Assembly (NCBI GenBank): GCA_003155705.1
Contig: PMEC01000228.1
Coordinates: forward strand, 3,949 to 9,925
Source of the DNA: Bacteroidales bacterium
GTDB lineage: Bacteria; Bacteroidota; Bacteroidia; Bacteroidales; VadinHA17
Reading direction: 5' to 3'
Length of the DNA stretch: 5,977 nt
The translations under genes were made by a program, and so were the position numbers. Below, piece after piece: positions 4,108 to 5,977 of the stretch. Under the pieces are notes generated by a model that did no database searches, was not told the DNA's origin, and saw nothing but the letters and a program-made list of their open reading frames with translations. Every line of letters starts with the position of its first letter. Position 1 is the stretch's first letter.

Positions 4108-5977
4108 ATGCTTAATAACCCCCAAAATAGGGTGGATTGTATATTTGTATTTGCTCCTTCCGGTGAAAATATAAACAGTAGATTTTTCTACCACATCGGG
4201 AGCAGTTACATAATTTCTTTACTAAGGATTAATGGGTATATAGCGGAACAGTTTATCTTCGGGAAAACAATTAACCTGAAGAGTTGCGTAAAAAAAATTT
4301 TGACTCGTAATCCCAGGGTAGTTGGTTTCACTGTTTACAATTCAAATTTTATAACATCTGTTTTAATAGCAGAGGAGATTAAGAAAGTCTCGCCAGGTAC
4401 TATTATAACTTGTGGTGGTCCTACATCAACAAACTATTCGGAATTTATCCTTGAAAAATATCCCTTTATTGATGTCTGTTTCAGGAATGAGAGTGAAGAG
4501 ACATTTTTACAGTTCTTTACACTTTTATCGGGTACTGGATTTGATTTAGGAAGAGTCGGATTAGAACAGATAAAAGGGATATCCTACAGATGTGAAAATA
4601 GAATATGCTTTAATACAGACAGCAATATTTTTGTCAATAATTCTAGAATTACTGATTACCTCGACAAATACCCTTCCCCCTACCTGAATGGTGTTATACC
4701 CGGGGCAGATGCTTATGAGGTAGGTCTTTTGACAGCAAGAGGATGTAACCAGAATTGTGTTTACTGTAATTGTGCTGTTTTGTCTAAAAGAAGGTTTACA
4801 ACACACTCTGTTGACAGAGTAATAAGTGAGCTGGATTATATTTCAGGATTTAATGCCGGAAATCAAAGCCTGAATTTCTTTGACGATGCCTTTTCATTAA
4901 TACCTCAGAGAGCAAAAAGTATCTGTAAGGCAATAATAGAAAACAAGATAAAAATTCCTCTTGGCTGTGTTACAAGATGCGACACTGCTGATGAGGAGTT
5001 ACTGGATCTTATGAATGAGGCAGGTTTTGTTTCAGTAGGTTTCTCACTTGAAAGTGCAAATCCAGGAACATTGAGGATTATTGGCAAGGTTTGTAAACCG
5101 GAAGATAATCCATCAGACAAGTTAGAAAAGGAAATTCGGTTTATTGAACGGCTTGAGCTGATATCATCTTATGCAAAGAAAATAGGTATAAAGAACGTTT
5201 TTGCCAGCATTATGATCGGACTGCCTAATGAGACTTACAGGGATGCAAAAAGAACAATTGATACAATAGATAAAAATGTAAATATCGATTTCTATACTCA
5301 TAATTTATTACATATTTTTAAGGGTACTCCTCTTTACAATAATTTTCAAAAATATGGTTACAAGATTGAATTCATTGATGATAATCCGATCTTTAGTAAA
5401 ACAATTTATCCGGATAAGGTTACCCAAAAGGTTAAACCTTTGACTAAGTCCACATTATTTTTAACCAAGAAAGAAAATGATAAAAAAACACTTAGAATTT
5501 TATCATTATTACCTGATCCTGATAAAACAAAGGGGTGGTTTAAAAATATAATTCTTTTATCCGATAAGATAGAAAAAGATTTTGTCAGCTGGTTAAGAAT
5601 TATTCTGTCGCTGAATGGGACTATCATTCAAATTTATTCAGACAAAGATGCATTAGTGAATCATTTAATTGACAACAATGATTCATATTTCAAATACTTT
5701 TCACCAAGTCTTAATATTCGGAACTATTATTTCAAAAGAAAGAACAAGTGTTTACAATTAATTTCTTCTCAGTCATCATTTAAAAATGACGATGATAATG
5801 ATGACCTTAAAATATGTGATTTTAATTTATTTAATTCAAATCTCGGTAATCCTGATTTTGATTTTCTGAAAGTCTTATGCAGAGAATCTGATTCAGCAGA
5901 TGCCAATTCGGCCTACAACTACTTTTACAATCTTAAAGGGGAAAGGGATTTGTTTGATTATCTGATCAATAATAAAC
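4108..5977 (+). CDS. B12-binding radical SAM protein with an unrecognised C-terminal extension, 3'-truncated
   Basis: Open from ATG 4108 to the window end (623 codons, no stop). An in-frame TAG at 4087 bounds the start, which has no Shine-Dalgarno. Residues about 8-160 resemble a cobalamin-binding Rossmann domain (VDCIFVFAPSG; VVGFTVYNSNF at 71-81; IITCGGP at 99-105). The DxHxxG motif is absent, as in many B12 radical SAM enzymes. Residues about 204-430 form a radical SAM domain: TARGCNQNCVYCNC places the 4Fe-4S cysteines at C213, C217 and C220, with an extra C222. It continues with FFDDAFS (258-264), RCDTADEELLDLM and GFSLESAN (311-318). Radical SAM enzymes cleave S-adenosylmethionine to a radical; B12-dependent members often methylate unactivated carbons. 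Residues about 440-623+ match no family I recognise and carry an acidic DDDNDD stretch. It follows the 83-residue gene at 64 bases, probably in one transcript. The substrate cannot be deduced: a peptide is suggested by context, but lipid or small-molecule substrates are possible. Confidence 0.88.
   Translation, partial: MLNNPQNRVDCIFVFAPSGENINSRFFYHIGSSYIISLLRINGYIAEQFIFGKTINLKSCVKKILTRNPRVVGFTVYNSNFITSVLIAEEIKKVSPGTIITCGGPTSTNYSEFILEKYPFIDVCFRNESEETFLQFFTLLSGTGFDLGRVGLEQIKGISYRCENRICFNTDSNIFVNNSRITDYLDKYPSPYLNGVIPGADAYEVGLLTARGCNQNCVYCNCAVLSKRRFTTHSVDRVISELDYISGFNAGNQSLNFFDDAFSLIPQRAKSICKAIIENKIKIPLGCVTRCDTADEELLDLMNEAGFVSVGFSLESANPGTLRIIGKVCKPEDNPSDKLEKEIRFIERLELISSYAKKIGIKNVFASIMIGLPNETYRDAKRTIDTIDKNVNIDFYTHNLLHIFKGTPLYNNFQKYGYKIEFIDDNPIFSKTIYPDKVTQKVKPLTKSTLFLTKKENDKKTLRILSLLPDPDKTKGWFKNIILLSDKIEKDFVSWLRIILSLNGTIIQIYSDKDALVNHLIDNNDSYFKYFSPSLNIRNYYFKRKNKCLQLISSQSSFKNDDDNDDLKICDFNLFNSNLGNPDFDFLKVLCRESDSADANSAYNYFYNLKGERDLFDYLINNK

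Noticed and set aside
4561..5627. Minus-strand ORFs at 4561-4806, 4905-5120 and 5406-5627
   Set aside because: They lie opposite the conserved radical SAM gene and show no domain.
4108..5977. Assigning the radical SAM protein to tRNA methylthiolation (MiaB-like) or to the BchE/hopanoid group
   Set aside because: The N-terminal domain resembles cobalamin binding rather than the MiaB N-terminal cluster domain, no TRAM domain is visible, and nothing in the window supports a pigment or lipid pathway. A specific family name is not justified.

Overview
The window looks like chromosomal DNA from an AT-rich member of the Bacteroidota, probably an uncultured Bacteroidales-like lineage. Three things support this: two lipoproteins with the Cys-Lys-Lys start typical of that phylum, a FISUMP (Fibrobacter succinogenes major paralogous) domain, and a TAnnTTTG-type -7 promoter box. 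Most genes also lack a Shine-Dalgarno sequence. The assignment is an inference from these features, not from any database comparison.

Layout. Bases 1-900 (+) hold the 3' end of a SulP/STAS anion transporter fused to a beta-carbonic anhydrase; its 5' part lies outside the window. Next is a FISUMP lipoprotein (999-1976, +). It converges with an unrecognised Thr-rich, probably beta-rich lipoprotein (2037-3047, -). A hairpin terminator between them has its U-tract on the minus-strand side. A roughly 240-base divergent spacer (3048-3288) separates the minus-strand lipoprotein from a small two-helix membrane protein (3289-3492, +). Bases 3493-3779 hold at most one doubtful hydrophobic ORF.

The right-hand third is the most interesting part. 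An 83-residue, very basic, cysteine-free small protein (3792-4043) starts behind a perfect Shine-Dalgarno sequence. It is followed 64 bases later by a long open frame with no stop (4108 to the window end, at least 623 codons). That frame encodes a cobalamin-binding-like domain, a radical SAM domain with CxxxCxxC, and an unrecognised C-terminal extension. A short peptide gene next to a B12 radical SAM enzyme is a common arrangement for RiPP (ribosomally made, post-translationally modified peptide) pathways. The pair is therefore a candidate precursor-plus-maturase unit. This is inference: no other pathway gene is visible because the window ends inside the enzyme gene.

I see no functional link between the left part (bicarbonate transport/hydration and surface lipoproteins) and the peptide/radical SAM unit. 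There are no tRNA, rRNA, CRISPR or intact mobile-element signatures.
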